Shown: positions 21,395 to 32,002 of the stretch, piece by piece
Layout of the letters: each line of letters begins with the position of its first letter
Numbering within the stretch: the stretch's first letter is position 1
Assembly (NCBI RefSeq): GCF_024139115.2
Contig: NW_026943605.1
Location: 186,001-250,000, forward strand
Origin: Armigeres subalbatus
Lineage: Eukaryota; Arthropoda; Insecta; Diptera; Culicidae
Reading direction: 5' to 3'
Length of the DNA stretch: 64,000 nucleotides
Translations under genes and position numbers: made by a program
Notes under the pieces: model-generated
What the model saw: the letters and a program-made list of their open reading frames with translations, nothing else
Databases searched by the model: none
What the model was told of the DNA's origin: nothing

Positions 21395-21663
21395 ACATAT
21401 CAAGCTCTATCTGGAATAAGGACCAATGTCGCAAGAGAGAATTCTCTTCGCCGACTTCCCCTCTTTTAAATTAAAGTGACAAGCAGATGATTTCGTTGCG
21501 GTTTTTCCCCTCAGAACGAAAGAAAACAATGAAAACTTGCATTCTGAGGTGATAAACCGCGATGAAATCCACTGCTTGTCACTTTTATTTAAAAGAGGGG
21601 AAGTCGACGAAGAGAATCCTCTCTTGCGACATTCGCCCTTTTACCAGATAGAGCTTGATATGT
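21395..21663. mobile_element. 269-base foldback element
   Basis: The ends ACATATCAAGCTCTATCTGG and CCAGATAGAGCTTGATATGT are perfect complements, and imperfect pairing continues for about 110 bases on each side (for example AGAGAATTCTCTTCG against CGAAGAGAATCCTCT). CCA flanks both ends (21392-21394 and 21664-21666), consistent with a 3-base target duplication. No coding capacity. Confidence 0.75.
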
Positions 21664-21666
21664 CCA

Positions 21667-22329
21667 TTTAATCAGGTTTGAATTACATTTCAATAGTTTC
21701 TATATAATTTGGAAGCAACTGCTGCAAGCTCGCCGCGCTTGTGTGCAGTTGGTAAGGGCATATCGCTCTGCCTACACTGGGGCATTTTGGCCAGTGGAAT
21801 ATGTTTTCGAAAATCGTTACATTTTTGAAGATGGGAGCAATTTCATAACTACCACTTTTATTAACCACTGAGAAAAGTTATTTTGTTGCTCAACAGAGTG
21901 TTCCAGTGCAAGTTATGCGGACAGTATGCTTGCGTCGCTCCAGAATGTTGAGCAAACGGACATTGAAAGTTACATCAAAACTGTAGTTTTTGTATTTTGC
22001 TATTATTTTCATTATCTAATACAAAAATACTTCCACATTCACATAGTATTATGGTTTTACAAATATTTAAAGGTACCAACTGATTTTGATCCTTAGTTAG
22101 TTACAGTTTTCCAGAAATCAAAGGGAGGCGTTTTGGCCAGGTTGGGCGCATTATACCGCCTTACCCTACCCCCTACTCAGGAAACATGAGTGAGTGAGTG
22201 AGGGTAATTTATGTGTGAATAAAAAGTATTGGAAAATGAAGTTTTTAGTGGTTTTGGTGGAATAAAATACCGCATGTGTATGTTTCATCTAAAGTTTCAT
22301 TAATTTTTTATTCACAGTTTGTGACGCAT
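21667..22329. other. No gene seen
   Basis: AT-rich sequence with a short GAGT microsatellite near 22185-22202. Nothing else could be supported. Confidence 0.4.
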
Positions 22330-23031
22330 TTAACCCTTTTGTTACCGACAGGGTACCCGGGTACCTTTTTCGTTTTCAAGTGAATTTTTTTAGGGTTCTA
22401 AACATCGCAGGAAATTGAAACTCTGTGACATCTTCAAACTCGGCAAAATTAAGGTTTGGGTGGTACAAAAATGAAAATCCAGTAAGGGGGGGCTTCTGAA
22501 TATTTTTACCCCGTACCGTACCGACAGGGTACCCGGGTACCCACGTTTTGGTATGACCATAACTTCGTCAGTTTTCAACCGATTTGGACGATTCCGTTTG
22601 CTATGGATTAAGAAATTCATCCTCTATCCGATCCATGTCACATAGGACCGATTACCTGGTTACCGGAGTTCCGGATTTGCTAGACCATGTCCCAAAAATG
22701 GAGAAGTTGATCTTATAGAATCCAAATGATGATTTCTTGTATCCTAAGTTACCAGTTTCGCAGAAAATTCGAGGATTATGACTTCCCAATGTATTAGGAC
22801 CACGTGATCATATGGACTCGGAACGGACATCCCGGAATAGGGTCCCGTGGGCCCTATAGTGGCCGCAAATTCATTCCTGGCAATATGGGTATCAAAATTC
22901 TTGAAATTTTTCCGGGAACATGTTATTCATATAGTTGAAACCATAGGATGGATATGAACCGGAACGGTCATTCTGGAACAGGTTCCCGGAGAGCCCATAG
23001 TGGCCAAAAACTCATTTAGAATAATTATTTA

Positions 23032-23192
23032 TTTATTTATTCAGACTAAGGCCGAAGTGGCCTGTGCGGTATATAAGAGTCTTCTCCATTCGGCTCGGTC
23101 CATGGCTACACGTCGCCAACCACGCAGTCTACGGAGGGTCCGCAAGTCATCTTCCACCTGATCGATCCACCTTGCCCGCTGCGCACCTCAAT
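23032..23192 (-). mobile_element. RTE-like 3' end with coding C-terminus
   Basis: On the minus strand one frame reads RWIDQVEDDLRTLRRLRGW, then RRVAMDRAEWRRLLYTAQAT and a stop near 23049, followed by repeated AAATA units. This wording is typical of C-termini of Aedes RTE-like ORFs. The copy is strongly 5'-truncated. Confidence 0.7.
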
Positions 23193-23205
23193 AAACCTTA
23201 GCTAT

Positions 23206-23603
23206 ATATTTGAGGTTATGGCTTTCAGTCTTCTTATGCTCAAAAACGGGTTTTACGTTTTTATCCGACGTTTCGGTTACATATATTGTACCTTTATCAA
23301 GGAGTACAGAAACGCCATCACAACACAGTTCGATACAAACAGAATAGAAGTGGCGCTAAAAACGTACTACACGATAGTTCCTGGTGCCCGGATAAATTCA
23401 AATTTCGCAGCCCCTACCGAAAAATAGAGGGGGCGATTTAACATAAAGTTGTGACAAAACGTTCTATGCTAAGACAATGTAACAATAAAACGGGACTTAG
23501 TTAACTCCTTGATAAAGGTACAATATATGTAACCGAAACGTCGGATAAAAACGTAAAACCCGTTTTTGAGCATAAGAAGACTGAAAGCCATAACCTCAAA
23601 TAT
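23206..23603. mobile_element. 398-base element with 99-base identical inverted repeats
   Basis: 23206-23304 (starting ATATTTGAGGTTATGG) and 23505-23603 are exact reverse complements over 99 bases by my reading. The 200-base centre has no significant frame. CTTAGCTATATAT occurs left of the element (about 23198) and again at 23633, suggesting a target duplication or local rearrangement. Perfect arms point to a recent insertion or gene conversion between arms. Confidence 0.8.
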
Positions 23604-23990
23604 CACCATCATAGTCGATCTCTCCTAGAAAACTTAGCTATATATGTATCAAAATTTTTGAAATTGTTCCGGAAACATGTTTTCCATGTACTTGAAACCA
23701 TAGATTGGATATGCCCCGGAACGGTAATTCTGGAACAGGTTCCCGGAGTGCCAAAGTGACCATTAATTCATTTGGTAGAAGCCCTGGCAATATGGGTATC
23801 ATAATTCTTGGAATTGTTCCGGAAACATGTTTTTCATGTAGTTGGGACCATAGGATGGATATCAACCGGAACGGTCATTTTGGAACAGATTCCCGGAGGG
23901 CTCTTAGGGGCCAAAAACTCATTTAAAATAAACCCTGAGAATATGGGTATTAAAACTCTTGGAATTGTTTCGGAAATATGTTGGATTCTA

Positions 23991-24491
23991 AAGCAAATTT
24001 TAAAAATCCAATAAAACCATGATCTCTTATTAGAAATTCAGAAATTCTTATAAACTATAATTTCTAAATTGTAGATTTTAGATTTAAAGTTAATAAAAAA
24101 TGAATGGCCAAATAATCACAAGTTTAAAAAATCTTTCAAATTTATTTAATCAGTTTGTTTTATTTTAGATTTAAAAAATCTAACCAATTCATTCACCTCC
24201 ACACTAGTTTTTTGGGTATCTATTCTTAATTGTTAATAAACAGAATCTCTTTTATAAAAATGTGATATTTCTAAAATAACTTCAATCAAAAAGTTTTGAA
24301 TTACACCATGATCCTTTTTAAGGCAATTCTATTCGCGAGATTTTTTCATACGCTTTACAAAATCCTACCGGAGTTAAGAGCACTAAATTACATTAAAAAT
24401 GAGCACCCTCGTTAGAAAAATGAGCATTTTGTCGTGTCATTTTGATTTTCTTTAGAAAATGCCATTAATCAAGCATTTTTTTTTCCTGCAT
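23991..24491. other. AT-rich interior of the piggyBac-like span
   Basis: No gene or defined repeat could be supported. Confidence 0.35.
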
Positions 24492-24706
24492 ATTGTCGTG
24501 TCCTCAGGAGACGGCTGCATCCGAATCAGCCGTCTCCAGCTGCTGCTCGATCCGCAGCAGCTCCGAAGCACTACTGCTTCCCGCGAAATACATCACAAAA
24601 CTGAATGCTCACTTCGTTCAACTGTCACCTCTCGCATCTAGTACTCATGACTATATGCCCTCTTATTCAGTCAATATATTTACTCATACCCCTCTCAATC
24701 CCTACA
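24492..24706 (+). repeat. 215-base repeat with two hairpins, copy 1
   Basis: It starts ATTGTCGTGTCCTCAGG. It holds GAGACGGCTG paired with CAGCCGTCTC around a 9-base loop, then immediately AGCTGCTGC paired with GCAGCAGCT around a 7-base loop. Copy 2 lies at 28281-28495 with the same length and no gaps by eye. Confidence 0.8.
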
Positions 24707-24854
24707 TCTTCCTCCTGCTCTACTGTTTTACAATTTTATTTTGCACTGTCTTATAATGCCCAAGAACATCAATCTTACACCAAATACAGAAGAAAAAAAA
24801 AATCATGAACAATATTCTAGGCAAATCATTGCTTACAAGTTCTTACTATCTGTT

Positions 24855-26415
24855 TACTCAAGTCAACCACTGATTTTGGCGATTTCGAAATTCAGTCATG
24901 GATAGAGTTTACCAGGCTCTAGAACATCAATCTTGCATCAAAATCAGAAAGAAATCATAAACAATATTCCACCCCAGTCTTTGCTGACTTTATTATCACT
25001 CTTTGTTTACATTTTCTAACACTGAACCCAAGTCAACCACTGATCTCGGAATGCAGTCATGGATAGAACTTACCAGGCTCTAGAACATCAACCTTGCATC
25101 AAAATCAGAAATAAATCATCAACAGTATTCTACGTAACTCATTGCTTACATGTTTCTCTCTTTGTTAACATTTCTAACACTGAACTCAAATCAACTACTG
25201 ATCTTGGAATGCAGTCATAGATAGAGATTATCAGGCACTAGAACAGCAATCTATCATCAAAATCAGAAACAAATCGTCAACAATATTCTACGCCAGTATT
25301 TGCTTACATGTTCTAACTGTTTACATTTTCTAACACTGATCTCAAATAAACCAATGATCTCAGAATGCAGTCATGGATAGAACTTACCAGGCTCTAGAAC
25401 ATCAATCTTGCATCAAAATCAGAAACAAATCATCAACAATATTCTACGCAACTCATTGCTTACATGTTTCTCTCTTTGTTTACATTTTCTAACACTGAAC
25501 TCAAGTCAACCACTGATCACGGAATGCAGTCATGGATAGAACTTACCAGGCTCTAGAACATCAATCTTGCATCAAAATCAGATATAAATCATCAACAATA
25601 TTCTACGCAACTCATTGCTTACATGTTTCTCTCTTTGTTTACATTTTCTAACACTGAACTCAAATCAACTACTGATCTTGGAATGCAGTCATAGATAAAG
25701 CTTACCAGGCTCTAGAACAGCAATCTCTCATCAAAATCAGAAACAAATCATCAACAATATTCTACGCAACTCATTGCTTACATGTTTCTCTCTTTGTTTA
25801 CATTTTCTAACACTGAACTCAAGTCATCCACTGATCACGGAATGCAGTCATGGATAGAACTTACCAGGCTCTAGAACATCAATCTTGCATTAAAACCAGA
25901 TATAAATCATCAACAATATTCTACGCAACTCATTGCTTACATGTTTCTCTCTTTGTTTACATTACCTAACACTGAACTCAAATCAACTACTGATCTTGGA
26001 ATGCAGTCACAGATAAAGCTTACCAGGCACTAGAACAGCAATCTCTCATCAAAATCAGAAACAAATCATCAACAATATTCTACGCAACTAATTGCTTACA
26101 TGTTTCTCTCTTTGTTTACATTTTCTAACAGTGAACTCAATTCAACTACTAATCTCGGAATGCAGTCATGGATAGAACTTACCAGGCTCTAGAACATCAA
26201 TCTTGCATCAAAATCAGAAACAAATCATCAACAATATTCTACGCAACTCATTGCTTACATGTTTCTCTCTTTGTTTACATTTTCTAACACTGAACTCAAA
26301 TCAACTACTGATCGCGGAATTCAGACACGGATAGAACCTACCAGGCTCTAGAACATCTATCTCGCATCTAAATCAAAACCAAATCATCAACAATATTCTA
26401 CGCAAATATTTGCTT
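24855..26415 (+). repeat. 159-base satellite, about 10 units
   Basis: The marker GCTCTAGAAC (or GCACTAGAAC) occurs at 24916, 25077, 25235, 25391, 25550, 25709, 25868, 26027, 26186 and 26345. From 25391 onward the step is exactly 159. Units also share CAGAAACAAATCATCAACAA, TTGCTTACATGTTTCTCTC and GGAATGCAGTCATGGATAG. Two variants, GAACATCAATCTTGC and GAACAGCAATCTCTC, alternate between 25550 and 26186. The first three units are more diverged. Confidence 0.9.
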
Positions 26416-26429
26416 ACATATTCATACAT

Positions 26430-26575
26430 TGGTACCCTCTCGGGGGAATGATTGTTTACCCTATTAGGGATACCCTCTCGGGGGAATTACTGTTTACCCT
26501 CTCGGGGGAATTACTGTCTACCCTCTCGGGGGAATTATTGTGTACCCTCTCAAGGGAATGATTGTTTACTCTATC
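26430..26575 (+). repeat. 24-base minisatellite
   Basis: Units TACCCTCTCGGGGGAATTAC and four further bases repeat about six times with small changes (GGGGGAATTATTG, CAAGGGAATGATTG). It adjoins the 159-base satellite directly. Confidence 0.8.
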
Positions 26576-26615
26576 AGGGATTACCTTCCGGAAAATTATT
26601 TTCTAGTTCACACTA

Positions 26616-27924
26616 GGGGAATTGTGGGTAAAACCGACACTGCGGGTAAAACCGACACCACTTCAAATCTCTGATTTCAAGTGATTATCGGACAGAATTT
26701 CAACACACTTTGAATAAACGTTTGATTTCTTGTATTTCTGGTCATTTTGTAACTGGCGGAGATGTGTAAGATTCATAATAAACAGACAATTAGCATTGAT
26801 CACCATTTAGGAGATAAGTTATGTAAAATTTTGGCTTCGGTGTATAAGCTTTTTCGACAATAATTTGTTGATTTTAAGTATTTAATTCACATCTGATCCA
26901 TTATTGAAAATCATTTTGCGTATGTTGTGGAAAAATAGTTAACTTTTCTAATTATAAACACCCACATGTATCTCATCATTGTTATGTTATCAGTAGGGGT
27001 TAAATCGACACCTGCCATCGAATCACGAAATACCTCTGTTTTATTAGACTTATCATTCGCATAATATCATTCAAGTATTGGAAAATGAGGCGCCGAGGAG
27101 TATAACTTAATCATAGACTAATTACATACCATATCGTCATTGGGCGTGACAATAGGTCTAGTGGGTAATATTGGGTCATCAAGGAAAAGCCTGCAGGACG
27201 GATAGCAATAGCGCTCAAAGAAGAACCGTATTTTTAGGCTTATTTTGCTCTTAGATATATACAACCCGTTCTCTAGTGTTGTTCTTTCGTAATCCATTTT
27301 CACCCCTGTGAACATGTGGCTTGTAACGAAACTGGTTTTCATTTCTTGTCATAACTGCATTTATTTTAAATCGCCGTTGTAAACAACTTTTTAAAATAAG
27401 GGAAATTTAAATGTAGGTCAATATTTACAGTAGTTAGTAAATTTGTTACTAACATTCTTATACTCTATATATTTTTCACTCGACCTACTAAAGTAACTAA
27501 ATAAAATATGATATGTGGTGATGATTTTAAATATATAAAATTTTGTTCAACCATCGTTTATGAGTGATCCCTAAACATTAATTTCATACACAAATATTAA
27601 AATGAATGTTGTTAAACATTTTCTATTATGTTGTAACACCATTTAGAATTGTTATGATGTTCAATTCCATAAAGACTTGATGTGTCGGTTTTACCCTTAT
27701 GTGGTGTCGATCTTACCCGCACCCCAGCTGTTTGGGCTGGAAGATGGACTGTTCGCGTTTTCATCATAAATCAAATTATATCAAGAAATATTGTCCTAAG
27801 ACTTCATGGACTGATGCATGAAGAGCCAAAATATGTTTGTTTGAAATTTGTAGGCCGGAAAATTGCTTCATAGATTGGGGAACTGTAAAGTTGCTTAAGG
27901 TGTCGGTTTTACCCACTTTTCCCC
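26616..27924. mobile_element. TA-flanked element with repeated subterminal GGGTAAAACCGACAC
   Basis: Left end GGGGAATTGTGGGTAAAACC; the complement of the right end is GGGGAAAAGTGGGTAAAACC. TA flanks both (26614-26615, 27925-27926). The motif GGGTAAAACCGACAC occurs twice at the left (26626 and 26644) and, inverted, at 27683 (shortened) and 27901, with a degenerate copy near 26998. Repeated subterminal motifs can be transposase binding sites. The small open frame at 27118-27342 (minus) resembles nothing I know. Confidence 0.65.
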
Positions 27925-28280
27925 TACTAACAATCCACACTTTGAAATTTATAGATTTAATCCACTTAGTTTATCAGCGAACACATAAATATCTCCAAGC
28001 GATATACAAATGATATATATTCAAATAAAATTTCTGGTTGTCTCGAATGAGAAATTCACCTTTTTAAGAAAAATAATTTTTATGGTGTCACACATTCTAT
28101 TTCTGCAAAAAATTTTTTTCCCAGTGTCATTCATGTCACAAACGAAACTTTATTATTATTGCGTTTCCGTGTACTTTTTTTTTTCAAACAAAATAAGCAC
28201 TCGCAATTCCGATTTTTCTCCACTTGCGACCGAGCGTATAATTTCGGGAGCGCCACTGATCATAACGTACCGACTTGGCC

Positions 28281-28495
28281 ATTGTCGTGTCCTCAGGAGA
28301 AGGCTGCATCCGAATCAGCCGTCTCCAGCTGCTGCTCGACCCGCAGCAGCTCCGAAGCACTACTGCTTCCCACGAAATACATCACAAAACTGAATGCTCA
28401 CTTCGTTCATCTGTCACCTCTCTCATCTAGTACTCATGACTATATGCCCTCTTATTCAGTCAATATATTTACTCATACCCCTCTTAATCCCTACA
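28281..28495 (+). repeat. 215-base repeat with two hairpins, copy 2
   Basis: Nearly identical to 24492-24706 in the same orientation. The first hairpin has one arm change (GAGAAGGCTG instead of GAGACGGCTG), which breaks one pair, while the AGCTGCTGC hairpin is intact. Confidence 0.8.
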
Positions 28496-28944
28496 CATAT
28501 GATCTGCAACTAATTTTCGCAAAGCCTGTTTTAACGCACGGTCAAAACGCCATCTATCCTGATGGCTTGCTCTACAATTTCTTTTTTGAGACTTATCCCG
28601 AATCGTCGCAAGGTTGATTTAACGATCGTAAACGGTTTTAACAATCATAATGTACTTTCTGTCATCGATGCCCTTATCGCTCATTATTCTCCCTGAAACA
28701 TTAAACATCATTGTCATGTGATGAAACTGAGCCTGTCCGGAGGGTTTAACCGCTCACCAGCAGACGTGGTTCTAGTTCCATAGTCAACCTTTCGCATTTT
28801 AACAAATTCAATTCGTGAAGAAAAAGTTCATAGTCGACATGAATCGGAAATAACCTCCGGAAATATTTCCCAAATTTCATTGCTACCAGATTCACATTTG
28901 ATTTGGTTGATAATAATAGTAGGTATAAATGATTTTTATTTTGG

Positions 28945-29101
28945 ACTTTTTTACAATAGGCAATGCAAAAATAGTGACTTTAGTGACCATTTTTCGAAAA
29001 ATAGTGACATTAATGACTTCTGGATGCAAATAGTGACTTTTTAGTGACTAGACTCAAAATAGTGACCAAGTCACTAAAAAGTGACTCGCTACCAGGCCTG
29101 G
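28945..29101 (-). mobile_element. One terminus of a probable hAT-type element
   Basis: On the minus strand the sequence starts CCAGGCCTGGTAGCGAGTC and continues with repeated TAGTGACT or AGTCACT blocks. Ends of this style occur in hAT elements. The opposite terminus was not found. It is followed on the plus strand by several CCGATTTTGTCAC and GATTTTATCAC blocks (29105-29215). Confidence 0.4.
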
Positions 29102-29416
29102 TTGACCCGATTTTGTCACTCCCCGATTTTATCTACCTCCGACTTTATCACATTTTCGACCCGATTTTATCACGTCCCGCTTTTGTCACGTTTTTGACCC
29201 ATTTTGTCACAACAAAAATTTTTGAAAATTTTAGTCGTTCTTTTTATTTTTGTAAATTATTCAGCAAACACCAATGATACTTACAGCGTCTGTGGTTCAT
29301 TATAAATCATTTCTGAGTACCTGTCAAGAATTTTTAAGTCTTTTTGACACGAAATAACGGAAAAAGAAGATAGCAGGATGACCGGTTCGTTGTCAAACCA
29401 TCCAATGGTCCAATTA

Positions 29417-29786
29417 CACCCGATTCTTTTTTTACACGGGGGATGCGTGCCGTGTGAAAAAAATCCGTGTAAAAATAATCCGTGTTATTTCGAGAATCCG
29501 TGCAAAAAAATCCGTGCTATTTCGAGAAACCGTGTAAAAAAAGCCGTGCAAAAAATATCCGTGTAAAAAAAGTCACCGGGTCTTTGTTAATACGGGGTAT
29601 GCGTTCCGTGTAAAAATAAATCCGTGTAAAAAAAATCCGTGTTATTCCGAGAATCCGTGTAAAAAAATCCGTGCTATTTCGAGAAACCGTGCAAAAAAAA
29701 TCCGTGTTATTTCAAGAATCCGTGTAAAAAAAGCCGTGTAAAAAAAATCCGTGTGAAAATAATCCGTGTAAAAAAAGAATCGGGTG
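29417..29786. mobile_element. TA-flanked element of ATCCGTGTAAAAA repeats
   Basis: Ends CACCCGATTCTTTTTTTACA and, in complement from the right, CACCCGATTCTTTTTTTACA, with TA on each side (29415-29416 and 29787-29788). The interior is about 20 copies of TCCGTGTAAAAA or CCGTGTTATTTCGAGAA. It lies in the right arm of the piggyBac-like span. Confidence 0.75.
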
Positions 29787-30261
29787 TACTTATCAGATCA
29801 TGCTTCCGATACAATTTCATGAATTTTGATACCCATATTGCCAGGGTTTCTTCAGAATAAGTTTGTGACCACTTTAGGCCCGACGGGAACCTGTTTCCGG
29901 AATAACCGTTCCGGGATTAATTCATAAGATGGTCCTGTAACGTAGTTAAGTTATATTCTTTAAATTTCTAACGAAGTTTATTAGTCATAACGCAAGAAAT
30001 CTTCATTTGGTTGAATATGTATCTTCAATTTACACATTCTTTGGGACTTGGCTCGGTTAATCTGGAATTCCGGTTACCAGGTAATCCGAATCGGTTCTCT
30101 GTAACATGTATCGAATAGCGGGTAAGTTCCTGCATCCGTAGCAACCAAAATCGTCAAAATCGGTGAAAAACTGACAATGTTATGATCATTTAAGTCCGTG
30201 GGTACCCGGGTACCCTGTCGGTAACGTAAGGGTGTTTTTTTGTCGGTAACAAAAGGGTTAA

Positions 30262-30833
30262 TGAATGTCATAAAACTTAGAAGGCAATCCGTTGTTGACT
30301 TTATTTTGAAGGACTACAAGGTTCTCGCATAATTATAATCATCTAGTATTTATGCAATGGTTAAATTGCGGATCAGTTTAGCAACTTGTCACAACACAAC
30401 GTTATCAATAGATACACGCAACATCATCAATGAACTTCGCCATTTATTACGCGTGTGTGTGGTGAGCAATTTATTGGATGAGATAGGGCGACGTGGTTGC
30501 ATAATACTGAAACAATGACTCTCACGGGATAATCGATTATTAAGCATGTGGCTATTCAAAAAAATGATATCAACTGGGTAGTGCAGACTCCCGATATTTA
30601 ACGGAAGCTTAGTCTACACATACACCTATCAGATAAATCATGGTTTAAAATATATTTTCCGGGTATTGATCGCCCAACATAGACTTTAATTACAATGTTT
30701 GAAAAGTTTAAATTCGATTTGCATATGCACGGCATGTGAGAGATTTAATTCGAAAAGTTATTAAATGATAGTACTTTTCTTTGATGGGATACATACGAAT
30801 CATCGATTGATAAAGATGATATTTAGTTGAGAG
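30262..30833. other. No gene seen
   Basis: AT-rich; nothing that could be supported. Confidence 0.4.
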
Positions 30834-31040
30834 AATCTTCTTCTTCTTCAATGACGGTGGTTCGGTGTTTCAATGGCACAACATTCCAACTGGAACTGTA
30901 TCTTGTGTGGCTTGTACAATGGATACACTATGCCCAGGAAGTCGAGATAGTTGTCAACCTGATAAGATCCTAGACCGGACCGAGAATGGAGCTTGCCATC
31001 TCCGGATTGGCAATCCTACATATAGAGACCCCACAGAGCT
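30834..31040 (-). mobile_element. Diverged Feilai-type SINE
   Basis: CTTCTTCTTCTTC at the start and TATGCCCAGGAAGTCGAGA in the middle, then GACCGGACCGAGAATGG, match the order of blocks in the copy at 61872-62159 with many substitutions. The tRNA-like head is degraded. No target duplication found. Confidence 0.55.
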
Positions 31041-31099
31041 TTTTACGCTGATTGATTATCTTTGAAAAGTAGAAATTATATCGCTAATGTTGAACTTAA

Positions 31100-31353
31100 T
31101 CTTCTTATATACATAAAAATGAATTTCTGTCTGTCTGAACCTTATAGACTCGGAAACTACTGAACCGATCAGCGTGAATTTTTGTATGGAGAGGTTTTTG
31201 GGGCCGGGGAAGGTTCTTAAGATGGTTCGAGACCCCTCCCCGCTTTGGAAAGGGGGGCTGCCATACGAATCAAACACCAATTTCTTCATAACTCGAGATC
31301 TAATCAGAGAATAAAACAATTTTAGACGAAACGAAGTTAAGCGGGTCTGCTAG
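31100..31353 (+). mobile_element. Non-autonomous Helitron
   Basis: It begins TCTTCTTATATACATAAAAA and ATGAATTTCTGTCTGTCTG, a 5' end style familiar from insect Helitrons. It ends GCGGGTCTGCTAG followed by T, with CTAG as the terminal CTRR. The insertion lies between A (31099) and T (31354), the usual Helitron target. The 254-base length leaves no room for Rep or helicase genes. Confidence 0.7.
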
Positions 31354-31546
31354 TTTAAAATAAACAAGTAGATAACCAAAACCTAACCAGAATACTTACC
31401 TATAAAAAATTATTATTCGTTGTATTTGTTTTACCGTGAAACGATTACCTAAATTAATTTTAATTGGAAGTTGGAACTATTTTATGGATGTTAGCTTTGG
31501 CGAAGATTGTCAATTTTTGAGTAACTGAATTTAATCAAGATCCAAT

Positions 31547-31988
31547 TGGGGGGTCCCGTAGCGTAGTTGGCTACACGTTCGCCTTACAAGCGAATGGTCA
31601 TGGGTTCGATTCCCAGCCCCTCCACCAAACCCTCGTCAGTCGTCGGATGCGCAGCTTAAACGGTGGCGTATTGGGGAGCGCCCTTACCGTTACGACTGTC
31701 TGATGACGACTGACAACTTGTTCTTCTCGGAGGAATTCCTCCAACGTACCCGGATAAATGGCAATCGAACAATGCGCAACGATCATTGGATACACAACAC
31801 GGACAAATGGACACAATGGACTCACGATGAAATGGACTGGCAACGACAACAATAATGGTAATGGAAAAATCTAAAAATAGATTCTGTGTGGATTCTGTAC
31901 AGCGGAATACCACAGTAGATCTCGGCACAGTAGCGGTTAAGTAACACAGAGTGCCTATCAAATAAAGAAAGGAATAAAAAAAAAATAA
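31547..31988 (+). mobile_element. tRNA-derived SINE with 14-base target duplication
   Basis: The head resembles a valine tRNA: GTAGCGTAGTTGGCTACACG (A box), loop CTTACAA (nominal anticodon TAC) and GGGTTCGATTCCC (B box). The body is about 350 bases and ends in an A-rich tail with AATAAAG. AATCAAGATCCAAT precedes the head (31533-31546) and follows the tail (31989-32002) exactly. That duplication marks target-primed insertion. Internal boxes would drive RNA polymerase III if intact. Confidence 0.9.
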
Positions 31989-32002
31989 AATCAAGATCCA
32001 AT

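Larger units (their letters stand above)
22840..23990 (+). repeat. ~150-base tandem units in the left arm
   Basis: The block GGCAATATGGGTATCAAAAT or close variants occurs near 22880, 23645 (partial), 23788 and 23937. Each is followed by a TTGTTCCGGAAACATG-like block, GGATGGATATGAACCGGAAC and GGTTCCCGGAG. The spacing between the last two is about 149. One unit also appears inverted in the right arm at 29800-29935. The series is split by insertions at 23032-23603. Confidence 0.65.
22334..30257. mobile_element. PiggyBac-like inverted arms enclosing nested repeats
   Basis: Left flank TTAA at 22330-22333 is followed by CCCTTTTGTTACCGACA. The right end reads TGTCGGTAACAAAAGGG before TTAA at 30258-30261. 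Beyond the tips, about 330 bases of each arm align in opposite orientation: both contain GACAGGGTACCCGGGTACCC and GGTTACCGG or GGTAACCGG blocks, and further in the ATATGGGTATCAAAATTC unit. TTAA duplication with ends starting CCC is the hallmark of piggyBac-type elements. No transposase frame is visible between the arms. The interior holds later insertions and a satellite, so the 7.9 kb span is probably a non-autonomous element expanded by nesting. Confidence 0.6.

Noticed and set aside
24492..28495. CRISPR-like arrangement of hairpin repeats or the 159-base units
   Set aside because: Units are far too long, spacers are not unique short sequences, and the genome is clearly animal.
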